From Halopenitus salinus (GTDB lineage Archaea > Halobacteriota > Halobacteria > Halobacteriales > Haloferacaceae): a DNA stretch of 64,000 bases. The notes under the pieces were generated by a model that saw nothing but the letters and a program-made list of their open reading frames with translations, ran no database searches and had not been told where the DNA came from. This document shows, in pieces, positions 1 through 8,090 of this stretch. The position numbers and the translations under genes are program-made. The stretch spans positions 1 through 64,000 of the forward strand of contig NZ_JBHSXL010000006.1 of assembly GCF_042662125.1 (NCBI RefSeq), given 5' to 3'. Within the stretch, counting starts at the first letter, position 1. Every line of letters starts with the position of its first letter.

Positions 1-119
1 TCACGGAGAGCACCGAACAGTTGTGTGACCGAGAGTTTCAGCCCCATCGAGAACATCGTCGAGAGAACAAAGACCGTCGTTACAATCTCAACGACTGCAT
101 CTCCAGATATCGCCTCCAT
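1..119 (-). CDS. BASS-family (bile acid:sodium symporter-like) membrane protein, 5' end only
   Basis: Only the first 39 codons lie in the window; the gene reads leftward from an ATG at 119 and runs off the edge. The visible peptide is one hydrophobic helix ending in MGLKLSVTQL, followed by GALR. This small-Gly-Leu-x-Leu pattern is typical of the first helix of SBF/BASS transporters, which move organic anions with sodium across the cytoplasmic membrane. Family assignment rests on this short stretch alone; another polytopic membrane protein is possible. About 130 bases without a gene separate it from the next gene on the same strand. Confidence 0.45.
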   Translation of the reverse strand, partial: MEAISGDAVVEIVTTVFVLSTMFSMGLKLSVTQLFGALR

Positions 120-252
120 TGTCGGTTCGTACAGTCGCAGGTTCGAGGTAGTACCATTTGTCAGTGGCGTATCGAAGATCTAGAAGTGGTTCCCGTCGCG
201 GCCGTTTGGCGAACGAATCGTCGATCGTCCTCGGTCTTGTCTTCGTCCCCGC

Positions 253-867
253 TCACGGCTCCACGTCGAATCCCCACTCCGCGGCGCGGTCGGCGGCCTC
301 CTCGCGAGCCTGCTCGCGGATCGCTTCGATACGCTCGTCGTCGGCGAGGAAGGACTCGAGCGCGCCGTGGTCGGAGGACGGATCGTCCTCCGTGCGACGG
401 TCGGCCGGCGCACGCTCCCTGGTTCGCTCGGCCAGCGCCGGCGCGTCCGCGAGCTCCTCGGCGGGCATGCCGGGCGGGACGCGAAACGACTCCTCCTCGT
501 GGAGCGTATCGAGCGCGTCGGCGGCGAGTTCGTACACCTCGATCCGATAGGGCCCGGAGACGGCGACGTCGGCGAGCGCGTCGGCGCCGCCGCGATCGGA
601 AGCCGGCGTGTACGCGAGCACGGGAACGCCGTCCTCGAGGGTGAGGACGGTTCGGACGTCGCCGTCCAAAAGCAGCGTCTCCTGAGGGACGAGCACGAGA
701 TAGCCGGTGAGCCGAGCCGAAAGCGCCGTCTCGAGTGGCTCCTCGAGGTCGGAGACGACCCGCGAGCGCCGGAGTTCGCCGCGTGGAATCGGAACGCTAC
801 CCAGGGCGAACGCGCGGCGCTCGCGAGGGGTCTCGGGGAGGCTCGCGTTCGGTCGGTCCTCGCTCAT
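253..867 (-). CDS. Conserved haloarchaeal protein coupled to a MinD-like ATPase (204 aa)
   Basis: I do not recognise a characterised family. The protein is soluble and acidic. Residues about 15-120 look like a compact alpha/beta domain (IPRGELRRSRVV, then TGYLVLVPQETLLLDGD and LTLEDGVPVLAY) that resembles response or ligand-binding domains. The C-terminal third is charged and helical, ending in EEAADRAAEWGF. Its ATG overlaps the stop of the upstream MinD-like gene by four bases (ATGA at 864-867), so the two are almost certainly co-translated. A partner or effector role for that ATPase is inference from this coupling. Confidence 0.7.
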   Translation of the reverse strand: MSEDRPNASLPETPRERRAFALGSVPIPRGELRRSRVVSDLEEPLETALSARLTGYLVLVPQETLLLDGDVRTVLTLEDGVPVLAYTPASDRGGADALADVAVSGPYRIEVYELAADALDTLHEEESFRVPPGMPAEELADAPALAERTRERAPADRRTEDDPSSDHGALESFLADDERIEAIREQAREEAADRAAEWGFDVEP

Positions 868-1631
868 ACCGTGTCGGGAACGACCGCGCTTCGAAACCGG
901 TCGGCCACCGCTTCGACGTCGCGGTCCCGGACGTCGATGGCCGCGGCCGCCTTCCGGAAGGCGGCTGCAGCGTCGCTGTTCGGAGCGTACGCGAGAAGCG
1001 GCTCGCCGGCCGCGCGAGCCGCACGAACCGACTCCGCGGCCGGCACCTGTGCGAGCGTCGGTCCGCCGAAGTGGCGTTCGGCCTGTTCGGCCACGCGGTC
1101 GGCGTCCTCGCGGACCTTGTTGAACAGGACGCCCGCAGTTTCGGTCCCGTAGGCCCGCGCGTACTCCTGGACCTTCAGTCCGTCCGAGATGGCGGGGATC
1201 GTCGGCTGGACCACGATCACGGTTCGATCCGCGAGGACGATGGGCAACACGGCCGATCGCGACCCGAGGGCGGCCGGGGAGTCGAGGAGCAACACGTCCG
1301 TGTCGGCGGCCAGCTTCGCGACCACGTCACGGAGGCGGTCCGGATCCGCCCGCTCGAACCCTGAAAGCGAGGTTCCACAGGGGACGACCGTCATGCCGAA
1401 CCGGTCGTAGCTCGCCTCCGAGATCTCCGTCGCCGTCCCCTCGAGGAGGAGGTCGTGGAGCGTGACCTCGACGTCGTCGAGGCCGGCGTGGAAAAGCAGG
1501 TTCGCCATGCCCGTGTCGGCGTCGACGACCGTCACGTCGTGGTCGGCCGAAAGCGCCATCCCCAACGCGAGCGTGCTCGTCGTCTTTCCGGTTCCGCCCT
1601 TCCCGCTGGCGACCGCGAAGGCCTCGACCAT
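864..1631 (-). CDS. MinD/ParA-family P-loop ATPase
   Basis: A 255-residue deviant Walker ATPase. The N-terminus carries KGGTGKTT (about residues 11-18), the signature-lysine Walker A motif of the MinD/ParA/Mrp superfamily. VVDADTGMANL (about 36-46) is switch I and VLLLDSP (about 93-99) is Walker B. Such proteins dimerise on ATP and position cell-envelope or chromosomal structures; in haloarchaea several MinD paralogues affect archaella and pili rather than division. No amphipathic membrane-targeting helix is obvious at the C-terminus. It is the first gene of a two-gene operon with the 204-residue protein downstream. Which MinD subgroup it belongs to cannot be settled by reading. Confidence 0.9.
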   Translation of the reverse strand: MVEAFAVASGKGGTGKTTSTLALGMALSADHDVTVVDADTGMANLLFHAGLDDVEVTLHDLLLEGTATEISEASYDRFGMTVVPCGTSLSGFERADPDRLRDVVAKLAADTDVLLLDSPAALGSRSAVLPIVLADRTVIVVQPTIPAISDGLKVQEYARAYGTETAGVLFNKVREDADRVAEQAERHFGGPTLAQVPAAESVRAARAAGEPLLAYAPNSDAAAAFRKAAAAIDVRDRDVEAVADRFRSAVVPDTV

Positions 1632-1777
1632 CGATCGCTACTCGCCGGGGGCGGCTAAAAGTGACTCGGGAGCGAATCCGGTGCGGATCCGGTGCGAGAT
1701 CCACGGGGGACCGCCGCGCAGTCGGACGGGTACGGGATCGAAACCCCTTTCATTCGAACTCGAGTACGGACACGTGA

Positions 1778-1862
1778 GCCGAGGTAGCCTAGCCTGGCCA
1801 AGGCGGCAGATTCGAAATCTGCTGTCCGTTCGGACTCAAGGGTTCAAATCCCTTCCTCGGCG
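1778..1862 (+). tRNA. tRNA-Ser (anticodon CGA)
   Basis: Acceptor stem GCCGAGG (1778-1784) pairs with CCTCGGC (1855-1861), with discriminator G at 1862 and no encoded CCA. The anticodon arm GCAGA-TTCGAAA-TCTGC (1806-1822) gives anticodon CGA at 1813-1815, reading UCG serine codons. A long variable arm follows (around gtccgttcggac), as expected for tRNA-Ser. The T arm contains GGGTTCAAATCCC. The gene sits alone between two leftward genes and has no intron. Confidence 0.97.
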
Positions 1863-1914
1863 CTCCCGACTTTTCCGAGAATCCGATCTTGCCCCGCGGA
1901 TCGAGACCGTGCGA

Positions 1915-2220
1915 TCACGCCCCGTCGAGCGACCGCTGGGTCGCACCGTCCTCACGAAGGCGACGGCGGCGCTTGTCGTAGGCCGCCTCAAGCTTCGCGT
2001 TCGTCGCCCGCGAGAGGAGGTAGCAGTCGACGTCGCCGCCGTCCTCCGGATGGGCCGAAGCGATCCAGACGTGGCCGTCGCCGGCCGAGAGGTCCGCCGC
2101 CCACCGCTCTGCAGCCTCGCGATCGGCGAACTCCCGGCGTGGGCCCTCCTCGAAGACGGCGGTCCCGACCTTGGCGTTGCGCTTTCGAGCCGAGGGTTTG
2201 ATCGCGACGACGACGCTCAC
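1915..2220 (-). CDS. Small conserved haloarchaeal protein (101 aa)
   Basis: The open frame extends upstream, but the GTG at 2220 gives a natural start (VSVVVAIKPSARKRNAKVG). Upstream codons are Arg-rich and look non-coding. The protein mixes a beta-strand N-terminus with a motif REFADREAAERWAADLS, then HVWIASAHPEDGGDVDCYLLS and a basic helical tail (KLEAAYDKRRRRL). It has no membrane segment or known motif. It may be a small nucleic-acid or nucleotide-associated domain, but I cannot assign a function. It lies between tRNA-Ser and cimA, about 110 bases after the cimA stop. Confidence 0.6.
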   Translation of the reverse strand: MSVVVAIKPSARKRNAKVGTAVFEEGPRREFADREAAERWAADLSAGDGHVWIASAHPEDGGDVDCYLLSRATNAKLEAAYDKRRRRLREDGATQRSLDGA

Positions 2221-2329
2221 GCCCGTCGATCGGAGGCGATCGAATAAAAACCCCGTCAGACGCGCGTCGACGATCGAGCGATGGCCCGATACCGGCCGAT
2301 ACGAAGACCGGAACGGAAGCCGGAGTCGC

Positions 2330-3967
2330 TCAGTCGTCCGCCGGCGTGGGTCCGCTCGCCTGCCGAAGGGCGTCGCCACACAGCCGGTCGAGCGCGTCGA
2401 CCATGGCCACGACGCTCGCACGCGTGATGTCGGCCTCCGCGGCCTCGACGGTGACCGTCCGGTCGCCGCGGGAGAGTTCGACCACGACGGTCACGACGGC
2501 GTCGGTCCCGCCGGTGATCGCATCGACGTGGTAGGAGTCGAGCTCGAACTCGACGTCCTCGTCGGCGAGCGCCTCGCGAACCGCGGCGACGGCGGCGTCG
2601 ACCGGGCCGGAGCCGTGACCGGATGCGACCCGCTCCTCGCCGGCGACCCGCAGTCGCACCGACGCGGTCGGGAGCCCGGAGCCGGAGGAGGCGGTGAGAT
2701 CGAGCAGCTCGACCTGACGCTCGCGCTCGCGCTCGCGTACGTCGTCGGCGATGGCGAGCAGATCGGCGTCGGTGACGCGCTTTCCGCGGTCGCCGAGGTC
2801 CTTGACGCGCTCGACGACCGTGGCGAGCTGGTCGTCCGTGACCTCGACGCCGTGTTCGGAGAGGGCGGCCGAGACGCCCGCGCGCCCGGCGTGTTTCCCG
2901 AGCACGAGCCGGCGCTCGCGGCCCACCGTCTCGGGCGGGTACGGCTCGTACATGGCGCCGTCCTTCAGCGTCCCGTCGGTGTGGATGCCGGACTCGTGGG
3001 CGAAGGCGTTCGCCCCGCAGACCGCCTTGTTCGGCGGGGGCGAGACGCCGGTCGCCTCCGAGACGGTCCGGGCGAGCCGGTAGAGGTGCTCGAGGTCGAC
3101 CGTCTCGATCCCGTAACACCGATCGAGCGCGATGGCGACCTCCTCCAAGGCGACGTTGCCGGCGCGCTCGCCCACCCCGTTGACGGTCGCGTGGACGAAG
3201 TCCGCCCCGGCGCGGAGGCCGGCGTGGACGTTCGTCATTCCGAACCCGAGGTCGTCGTGGGTGTGAACCCCGGTCGGCCCGAGGGCGGCCAGGCGCGAGA
3301 CGATGTCGGCGGTTCGTTCGGGGCCGGCCGCGCCGACGGTGTCACAGTAACAGAACCGATCGGCGCCGGCGTCGAATCCGGTCTCGGCCATGCGCTCGAG
3401 GTACTCGAGGTCGGCCCGTGAGCCGTCCTCGCCGAGCAGCTCGAGCCACAACCCGTGGTCCTTCGCGTAGGCGACGAGCTCCTCGACGGTCTCGAGGACC
3501 TCCTCGCGCGTGGACCCGACCTTCGTCTCGACGTGGCGATCCGAGGCCGGGACGACGAGGTTGACGCCGTCGACGCCGCACTCGAGCGCGCGGTCGATGT
3601 CGGCCTTGACGCCGCGGGCGAAGCTCGTGACGGTCGCATCGAGCCCCTCGTCGGCCACCCGGCGGATGCCCTCGCGTTCGCCCTCCGAGGTGCACGCGGA
3701 GCCGGCCTCGATGACGTGGACGCCGGTCGCGTCCAGCTCGCGGGCGATGTCGAGTTTCCGATCCGGGGTCAACGAGACGCCCGGCATCTGCTCGCCGTCG
3801 CGAAGGGTGGTATCGAGCAATCGAACGGAATCGCGGTCCGAAAGCGAGGTGAAAACGGCGTCGTCTGTGGACCCGTCGTGAGAAGGACGGGCCGGTTGGT
3901 CGTCGTTACCGGAGAATTTCACGGCCAGCCGCCGTGTGGCGACTTCCTCTATCCTCCGAATTGCCAC
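2330..3967 (-). CDS. cimA: (R)-citramalate synthase / 2-isopropylmalate synthase family enzyme
   Basis: This enzyme condenses acetyl-CoA with a 2-oxo acid, pyruvate for CimA (isoleucine route) or 2-oxoisovalerate for LeuA. The HMGL-like TIM barrel starts at LLDTTLRDGEQMPGVS, holds the metal-binding GVHTHDDLGFG region and NGVGERAGN, and continues to about residue 330 (HESGIHTDG). A linker follows, then the C-terminal LeuA-type dimerisation/allosteric domain (about 420-540) with AVTVVVELSRGDRTVTVEAAE. Haloarchaeal stand-alone members are usually annotated CimA, but substrate cannot be read here. The start is uncertain: GTG 3967 is the longest frame and GTG 3922 the next; the first 40 residues are not conserved-looking. 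An inverted repeat and a short ORF overlap the 5' end. Confidence 0.85.
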   Translation of the reverse strand: MAIRRIEEVATRRLAVKFSGNDDQPARPSHDGSTDDAVFTSLSDRDSVRLLDTTLRDGEQMPGVSLTPDRKLDIARELDATGVHVIEAGSACTSEGEREGIRRVADEGLDATVTSFARGVKADIDRALECGVDGVNLVVPASDRHVETKVGSTREEVLETVEELVAYAKDHGLWLELLGEDGSRADLEYLERMAETGFDAGADRFCYCDTVGAAGPERTADIVSRLAALGPTGVHTHDDLGFGMTNVHAGLRAGADFVHATVNGVGERAGNVALEEVAIALDRCYGIETVDLEHLYRLARTVSEATGVSPPPNKAVCGANAFAHESGIHTDGTLKDGAMYEPYPPETVGRERRLVLGKHAGRAGVSAALSEHGVEVTDDQLATVVERVKDLGDRGKRVTDADLLAIADDVRERERERQVELLDLTASSGSGLPTASVRLRVAGEERVASGHGSGPVDAAVAAVREALADEDVEFELDSYHVDAITGGTDAVVTVVVELSRGDRTVTVEAAEADITRASVVAMVDALDRLCGDALRQASGPTPADD

Positions 3968-3983
3968 GAGTGTATCGTGTCAT
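3906..3983 (-). other. Possible leader ORF overlapping the cimA 5' end (25 codons)
   Basis: An ATG at 3983 lies about 30 bases downstream of a weak TATA-like stretch (TAGCTTATTA, around 4011-4020 on the minus strand). It opens a 25-codon frame starting MTRYTRGNSED and ending TAA at 3906, out of frame with cimA. If transcription starts near 3988 this would be the first, leaderless ORF of the cimA transcript. No Ile/Leu/Val run is present, so classic attenuation is not indicated. It may be chance. Confidence 0.25.
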
Positions 3984-3995
3984 TCGTACTCGTGG
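3964..3995. promoter_or_regulatory. Inverted repeat at the cimA start region
   Basis: CCACGAGT (3964-3971) is a perfect inverted copy of ACTCGTGG (3988-3995) with a 16-base loop. The repeat covers the expected transcription start and upstream edge of cimA, so it could be an operator or an RNA hairpin at the 5' end. Confidence 0.4.
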
Positions 3996-4017
3996 GGTGG
4001 AGACCCACGGTAATAAG

Positions 4018-4446
4018 CTATCGGGTTTCCGGGAACGCGATAGCGTCGCCGGGTTCGACGGCGTCGGCGGCTCCGGCCGGCAGCTCGATCACCGTGTCGG
4101 CCCGGGCGCGACCGATCCCGACGAACGGCCGCAGTCGCTTTGTCCGCGTCACGATCCCGTCGACGATCCAGACGGCGTCGATGGGAAAGGGCACGAAGAG
4201 CATGTGTAGCGTTCGCGCGTCGACGTTCTCGAAGGGAAACACGAGCGCGTAGTCGTCGGGGATCGACCGCCGGAACATCAATCCCCTCGCCTTCGAGAGC
4301 GTCGAGTCCGCGATCTCGACGGTGCTCGCGAGCGTCCGGTCCGCGGAAACGTCGTCCTCCTCCACGTCGGTCGACGGGGCCGAACCGGCGGGCCGATGAC
4401 GGAGTCGGGATCCCTCGGAGAGGTTCGACGGCGTGGAGTCGGTCAC
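4018..4446 (-). CDS. DUF192 family protein
   Basis: A DUF192 domain (about residues 55-140) is recognisable from ADSTLSKARGLMFRRSIP, the FPFENVDARTLHMLFVPFPID block and the ending ELPAGAADAVEPGD. Members are small proteins of unknown biochemical role, often exported or membrane-associated in bacteria; this one has no signal peptide, only a polar N-terminus. The GTG at 4446 was chosen because it forms a GTGA overlap with the aroD stop (4443-4445), giving 142 residues; the open frame upstream is only the aroD shadow. It is therefore translationally coupled to aroD. Confidence 0.85.
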   Translation of the reverse strand: MTDSTPSNLSEGSRLRHRPAGSAPSTDVEEDDVSADRTLASTVEIADSTLSKARGLMFRRSIPDDYALVFPFENVDARTLHMLFVPFPIDAVWIVDGIVTRTKRLRPFVGIGRARADTVIELPAGAADAVEPGDAIAFPETR

Positions 4447-5153
4447 GCCTCGCTCCCGTCCCGAGTCAGGTCGTCGACGAGCCGACGAAGCGTCGAGAGC
4501 GAATACTGTCCGGGCGCCGTCGCGTTCGCCGGATCGACGGGGGCATAGCCGACCCGGGAGCCGTAGACGGGCGCCACGGCACGGGTGTGTCTGCCGGGTT
4601 CGCCCATGCACATCGTCGCCACCGTGTGGCCGGCCGCGGTCGCCCGTCGGGTCGCACGCAACATCGCGAGGGCGTCGTCGGGAGAGGCGGCCATCGTCGC
4701 GACCTTCCCGACGTCGCCGGCCGCGGCGGCGTCCGCGAGGAGGTCGACGAGCGCGTCAACGGGCGGCGTCGACTCGAAGTCGTGAGCGGAGGCGATCACC
4801 TGCACGCCGGACTCGCGAGCGGTCTCCCGGAGCGCGTTCGCGTGTGACCGTTCGAGCTCCGGATCCGGCGCCGTGGCTTGCAGCGCCGCGAGTTCGACGT
4901 CGACGGCGACGACGGAGTCGTGGGCGACCGCCTCCGAGAGCCGCTCGTAGCGCGCGAGCGAGTCGGCCTCGCCCCCCTCCCAGTCGGCCCGGTCCGTGGC
5001 GATGACCGGGAGCGGTCCGTCGTAGGCCGACAGCGCACGGAGTGGATCATCGGCGAGGTCCATCCGAAACTCGAGGGCGTCGGCGGCGGGCACCGCCGCC
5101 TCGGCCTCGCTCGGATCCGCCGTGGCCGCCGCGAGCACGAACTCCTCGAACAT
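4443..5153 (-). CDS. aroD: Type I 3-dehydroquinate dehydratase
   Basis: Third step of the shikimate pathway: 3-dehydroquinate to 3-dehydroshikimate. Type I enzymes form a Schiff base with lysine. Visible hallmarks are EFRMDL (substrate-binding Glu/Arg), VIASAHDFESTP with the general-base His, GDVGKVATM with the Schiff-base Lys, and the C-terminal SLSTLRRLVDDL helix. At 236 residues it has the usual length. The ATG at 5153 begins MFEEFVLAAATADP, a typical first beta strand. It is followed by the DUF192 gene with a four-base overlap. Confidence 0.93.
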   Translation of the reverse strand: MFEEFVLAAATADPSEAEAAVPAADALEFRMDLADDPLRALSAYDGPLPVIATDRADWEGGEADSLARYERLSEAVAHDSVVAVDVELAALQATAPDPELERSHANALRETARESGVQVIASAHDFESTPPVDALVDLLADAAAAGDVGKVATMAASPDDALAMLRATRRATAAGHTVATMCMGEPGRHTRAVAPVYGSRVGYAPVDPANATAPGQYSLSTLRRLVDDLTRDGSEA

Positions 5154-5266
5154 GTCGACCCGTGGGCCCCGAGCCGACTTAGGTGTGGCTGTCGACCGCT
5201 CGCAAGCGAGGGGAAAAGCAACGGGGAAACGAAAGCGGAGAAAGGAACCGTAGAGACGCCGATCGA

Positions 5267-6223
5267 CTACGCGATGAGGCCTTCCTCGGCTTCGAGCAGC
5301 TCGTGGTACCGGTTGCGGATCGTGACCTCGGAGATGTCCGCGACCTCCGAGACGGCCGCCTGCGTCGTCTTCTCGTTGGTGAGCAGCGCGGCGGCGTAGA
5401 CGGCGGCGGCGGCGAGCCCGACCGGCGACTTCCCCGAGTGGACGCCCTTCTCCTTGGCGTTCTTCAGAAGCTGTTTCGCGCGCATCTCGGCCTCGTCGGA
5501 GAGCTCGAGCGCGGAGGCGAACCGGGGGACGTACTGTTCGGGATCCGCGGGTTTGACCTCGAGTTTGAGCTCGCGCACGACGTAGCGGTACGTCCGGGCG
5601 ATCTCCGACTTCTCGACGCGGGAGACCTCCGAGATCTCGTCGAGCGAGCGCGGAACGCCGGCCATCCGCGCGGCTGCGTAGACACACGACGTCGAGACGC
5701 CCTCGATGGATCGGCCGGGAAGCAGGTCCTCGTCGAGCGCCCGCCGGTAGATGACGGAGGCGGTCTCGCGAACGTTGTCCGGGAGGCCGAGCGCGGAGGC
5801 CATGCGGTCGATCTCGCCGAGCGCCTGCTTGAGGTTGCGCTCCTTGGAGTCGCGCGTGCGGAACCGCTCGTTCCACTTGCGGAGCCGCTGCATCTTCTGG
5901 CGCTGTCGGCCCGAAAGCGACCGGCCGTAGGCGTCCTGGTCGCGCCAGTCGATGTTCGTCGACAGGCCCTTGTCGTGCATCGTGTTCGTCGTCGGGGCGC
6001 CGACGCGCGACTTCTCGTCCTTCTCGCGAGAGTCGAACGCGCGCCACTCGGGGCCGCGATCGACGGAGTCGGCCTCGACGACGAGGCCGCAGTCCGAACA
6101 GACCGTCTCGCCGTGCTCCTCGTCGGTGACGACGTGGCCGTCACACTCGGGGCAACTCAATCCTTCGTCGCTTTCGGTTTCGCGCTGGGAGGTTCTCTCC
6201 CGCATGTGTGTGCGTTCGCTCAT
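5267..6223 (-). CDS. tfb: Transcription initiation factor IIB (TFB)
   Basis: Recruits RNA polymerase to TBP-bound promoters. The protein has an N-terminal zinc ribbon (CPEC and CSDC pairs, about residues 26-48), the B-finger/linker region (RAFDSREKDEKSRVGAP), and two cyclin-like repeats (about 120-215 and 220-315). The second repeat ends in a recognition helix with VTIRNRYHELL. The ATG at 6223 is preferred because GAGGGGG lies 9 bases upstream as a Shine-Dalgarno sequence; the in-frame ATG at 6232 directly abuts that sequence. Haloarchaea encode several TFBs; the paralogue is not identifiable here. Confidence 0.95.
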   Translation of the reverse strand: MSERTHMRERTSQRETESDEGLSCPECDGHVVTDEEHGETVCSDCGLVVEADSVDRGPEWRAFDSREKDEKSRVGAPTTNTMHDKGLSTNIDWRDQDAYGRSLSGRQRQKMQRLRKWNERFRTRDSKERNLKQALGEIDRMASALGLPDNVRETASVIYRRALDEDLLPGRSIEGVSTSCVYAAARMAGVPRSLDEISEVSRVEKSEIARTYRYVVRELKLEVKPADPEQYVPRFASALELSDEAEMRAKQLLKNAKEKGVHSGKSPVGLAAAAVYAAALLTNEKTTQAAVSEVADISEVTIRNRYHELLEAEEGLIA

Positions 6224-6294
6224 AGGTGTCATCCCCCTCGGACGGACCAATGAGAACCCGAGGAAGTGCTTACCCAAAAGACGAGCGAACGACA

Positions 6295-6303
6295 CTTAAA
6301 ACG
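6295..6303 (-). promoter_or_regulatory. TATA/BRE-like promoter of tfb
   Basis: On the minus strand CGTTTTAAG reads as a BRE/TATA-type element. With a start about 26 bases downstream this gives a leader of roughly 45 bases carrying the GAGGGGG ribosome-binding site before ATG 6223. Confidence 0.5.
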
Positions 6304-6419
6304 ACCGGAATCCACCCGGGCAGAAATTGAATGAATGATCACGATCGTCGGCGAACGGTTCGATCTCGTGTGTGAGTGCGTACCGAAGCACCCTTGACGT
6401 GGGCGATCGATCGACGACC

Positions 6420-7193
6420 ATGGAGCCTCCCCGCGTCGTCTCGCTGGCGCCGAGCGCGACCGCGACGATCGGCGCGTTAGGCGCAAGCGACCGTCTCGTG
6501 GGCGTGACCGCCCACTGCTCGGTCGAAAGCGGTCGCGATCCGGAGACGGTCGGTGGATGGACGACGCCGGATCTCGAACGGGTCGACGAGCTCGAACCGG
6601 ACGTCGTCCTCACGAGCGACGGACTCCAAGCGGAGATCGCCGATGCGCTTCGTGATCGAGGACATGACGTGGTCCACCACGAGCCCGCGACGCTCGAGGA
6701 CGTGGTGGAGTCGTTCGCCGACGTCGGTGACGCCGTCGGTCGGCGGGAAGCCGGAGAACGCCTCGCGGAACGGGCACGCGGTCGGATCGACGAGATCACC
6801 GAGAGCGTCTCGAACCATCGCCGAGAGTCAAGGGGCACTCGGCCCGTCATCTACTGCGAGGAGTGGAGCGACCCGCCCATGGCCGCCGGCAACTGGGTCC
6901 CGGACGTGGTCGAGGCCGCGGGCGGGCGGTATCCGTTCGTCGATCCCGGCGAGCGCTCGCGGGAGACGGACGAGGAAGCCGTCCGTGGCCACGACCCCGA
7001 TCACGTCGTCCTACACCCCTGTGGATACGGAGATCGCGTGGATCCGAGCGTGATAGCCGATCGGGGCTGGGAACTCGACGCGGAGGTCCACGTGATCCAC
7101 GACGACCTCATGAACCAACCGAGCCCGGGACTGATCGAGGGGATCGAACGGCTCGCGGAGGTCATTCATCCAGGTCTGCATCTCGAGACGTGA
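6420..7193 (+). CDS. BtuF-like (PBP2/TroA fold) corrinoid-binding-type protein, probably cytoplasmic
   Basis: The N-terminus PPRVVSLAPSATATIGALGA followed by LVGVTAHCS is the standard opening of cobalamin/iron-siderophore periplasmic binding proteins. It is followed by PDLERVDELEPDVVLTSDGLQ and, in the second lobe, AAGNWVPDVVEAAGG. Unlike transport-linked relatives it starts right at the fold (ATG 6420), with no signal peptide or lipobox, so it is predicted to stay in the cytoplasm. A stand-alone corrinoid-binding or chelatase-like role is possible, but no cobalamin genes are adjacent. 257 residues, the usual size for the mature fold. Confidence 0.8.
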   Translation: MEPPRVVSLAPSATATIGALGASDRLVGVTAHCSVESGRDPETVGGWTTPDLERVDELEPDVVLTSDGLQAEIADALRDRGHDVVHHEPATLEDVVESFADVGDAVGRREAGERLAERARGRIDEITESVSNHRRESRGTRPVIYCEEWSDPPMAAGNWVPDVVEAAGGRYPFVDPGERSRETDEEAVRGHDPDHVVLHPCGYGDRVDPSVIADRGWELDAEVHVIHDDLMNQPSPGLIEGIERLAEVIHPGLHLET

Positions 7194-7309
7194 TGCCGGC
7201 GAGCGCGACGTGCGTGACCGAGGACGCGACCCGGCCACCCATCCACACGACCCGACCACCACTAACACGACCCGACCACCACCGACACCGACTTGTCCGG
7301 TCCCGATCG

Positions 7310-7876
7310 ATGGCCGACATGCGAGTCGGCGTCGGTAGCGCGAATCCGGTGAAACGCGAGGCGGTCGCGGCAGCGGTGAACTGTGCCACGATCGACGGGA
7401 CCGCTCCCGCCTCGATCGAGACAGTTCCCGTCGGGACCGGCGTGAGCGAACAACCCCGCGGTCGCGCGGAGACGATCCGCGGTGCCCGAACACGAGCTCG
7501 AAACGTCCTCGAGAGGGGATACGACCTCGGCGTCGGGCTCGAGGGGGGAGTCGCCGACGTCGAGAACGCCGACGGGCTGTTCTTGATCATGTGGGCCGTC
7601 GTCGACGACGGAGCGACGACCGGGATCGGTTCCGGACCGAGCGTTCGACTCCCGGCAACCGTCGAGCGGCGGGTGCGGGACGGCGCGGAACTCGGCCCGG
7701 TCATCGACGACGTGCTCGGGGAGGAGGACGTCGCCACCGGACGGGGAGCGATCGGCGCGTTCACCGGAGGTCGAATCGACCGAACGAAGGCGCTCGAGAC
7801 CGCAACTTCGAGCGCTCTCGCACCGTTTCTCACCGATCTATACGTGTGCGAATCGGCCGACCGACCCGACGTTTAA
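7310..7876 (+). CDS. DUF84 family inosine/xanthosine triphosphatase (YjjX-like)
   Basis: House-cleaning enzyme expected to hydrolyse non-canonical ITP/XTP. MRVGVGSANPVKREAV is the nucleotide-binding N-terminus, VPVGTGVSEQPRG follows, and DLGVGLEGGV carries conserved acidic residues. Later RGAIGAFTGGRIDRT and the C-terminal ALAPFL match the family pattern. The start is ATG 7310 (188 residues), with ATG 7319 three codons later as an equally good alternative. It follows the BtuF-like gene after 116 bases; the gap contains a short direct repeat of acgacccgaccacca. Confidence 0.88.
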   Translation: MADMRVGVGSANPVKREAVAAAVNCATIDGTAPASIETVPVGTGVSEQPRGRAETIRGARTRARNVLERGYDLGVGLEGGVADVENADGLFLIMWAVVDDGATTGIGSGPSVRLPATVERRVRDGAELGPVIDDVLGEEDVATGRGAIGAFTGGRIDRTKALETATSSALAPFLTDLYVCESADRPDV

Positions 7877-8090
7877 TACACATAACGACCCAGCCGTCCC
7901 GTGTCTCGGTAGCCGGTCCGGAACGGAACGCGGGCGCGCGATACGGACGTTTCGGAACCGTCGGTCGCTCGTAGTCCGTATCGCCTGTCCGCCACTTCAC
8001 GAGAGGGTGCTGTTCTGCATCCCCAAAAGATTCCGTCGAGATTCCTCCGATCGAACGACGGAGACCGGATGGATGGGCCAGTATCCGAGC

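Noticed and set aside
21..644. Long plus-strand open frame opposite the MinD-partner gene
   Set aside because: Arg/Pro-rich composition and no family resemblance; it is the antisense shadow of the 253-867 gene, as happens throughout this GC-rich window.
7246..7290. Direct repeat acgacccgaccacca before the DUF84 gene as an operator
   Set aside because: Two copies of a low-complexity C/A-rich stretch; no symmetry or promoter spacing to support a site.
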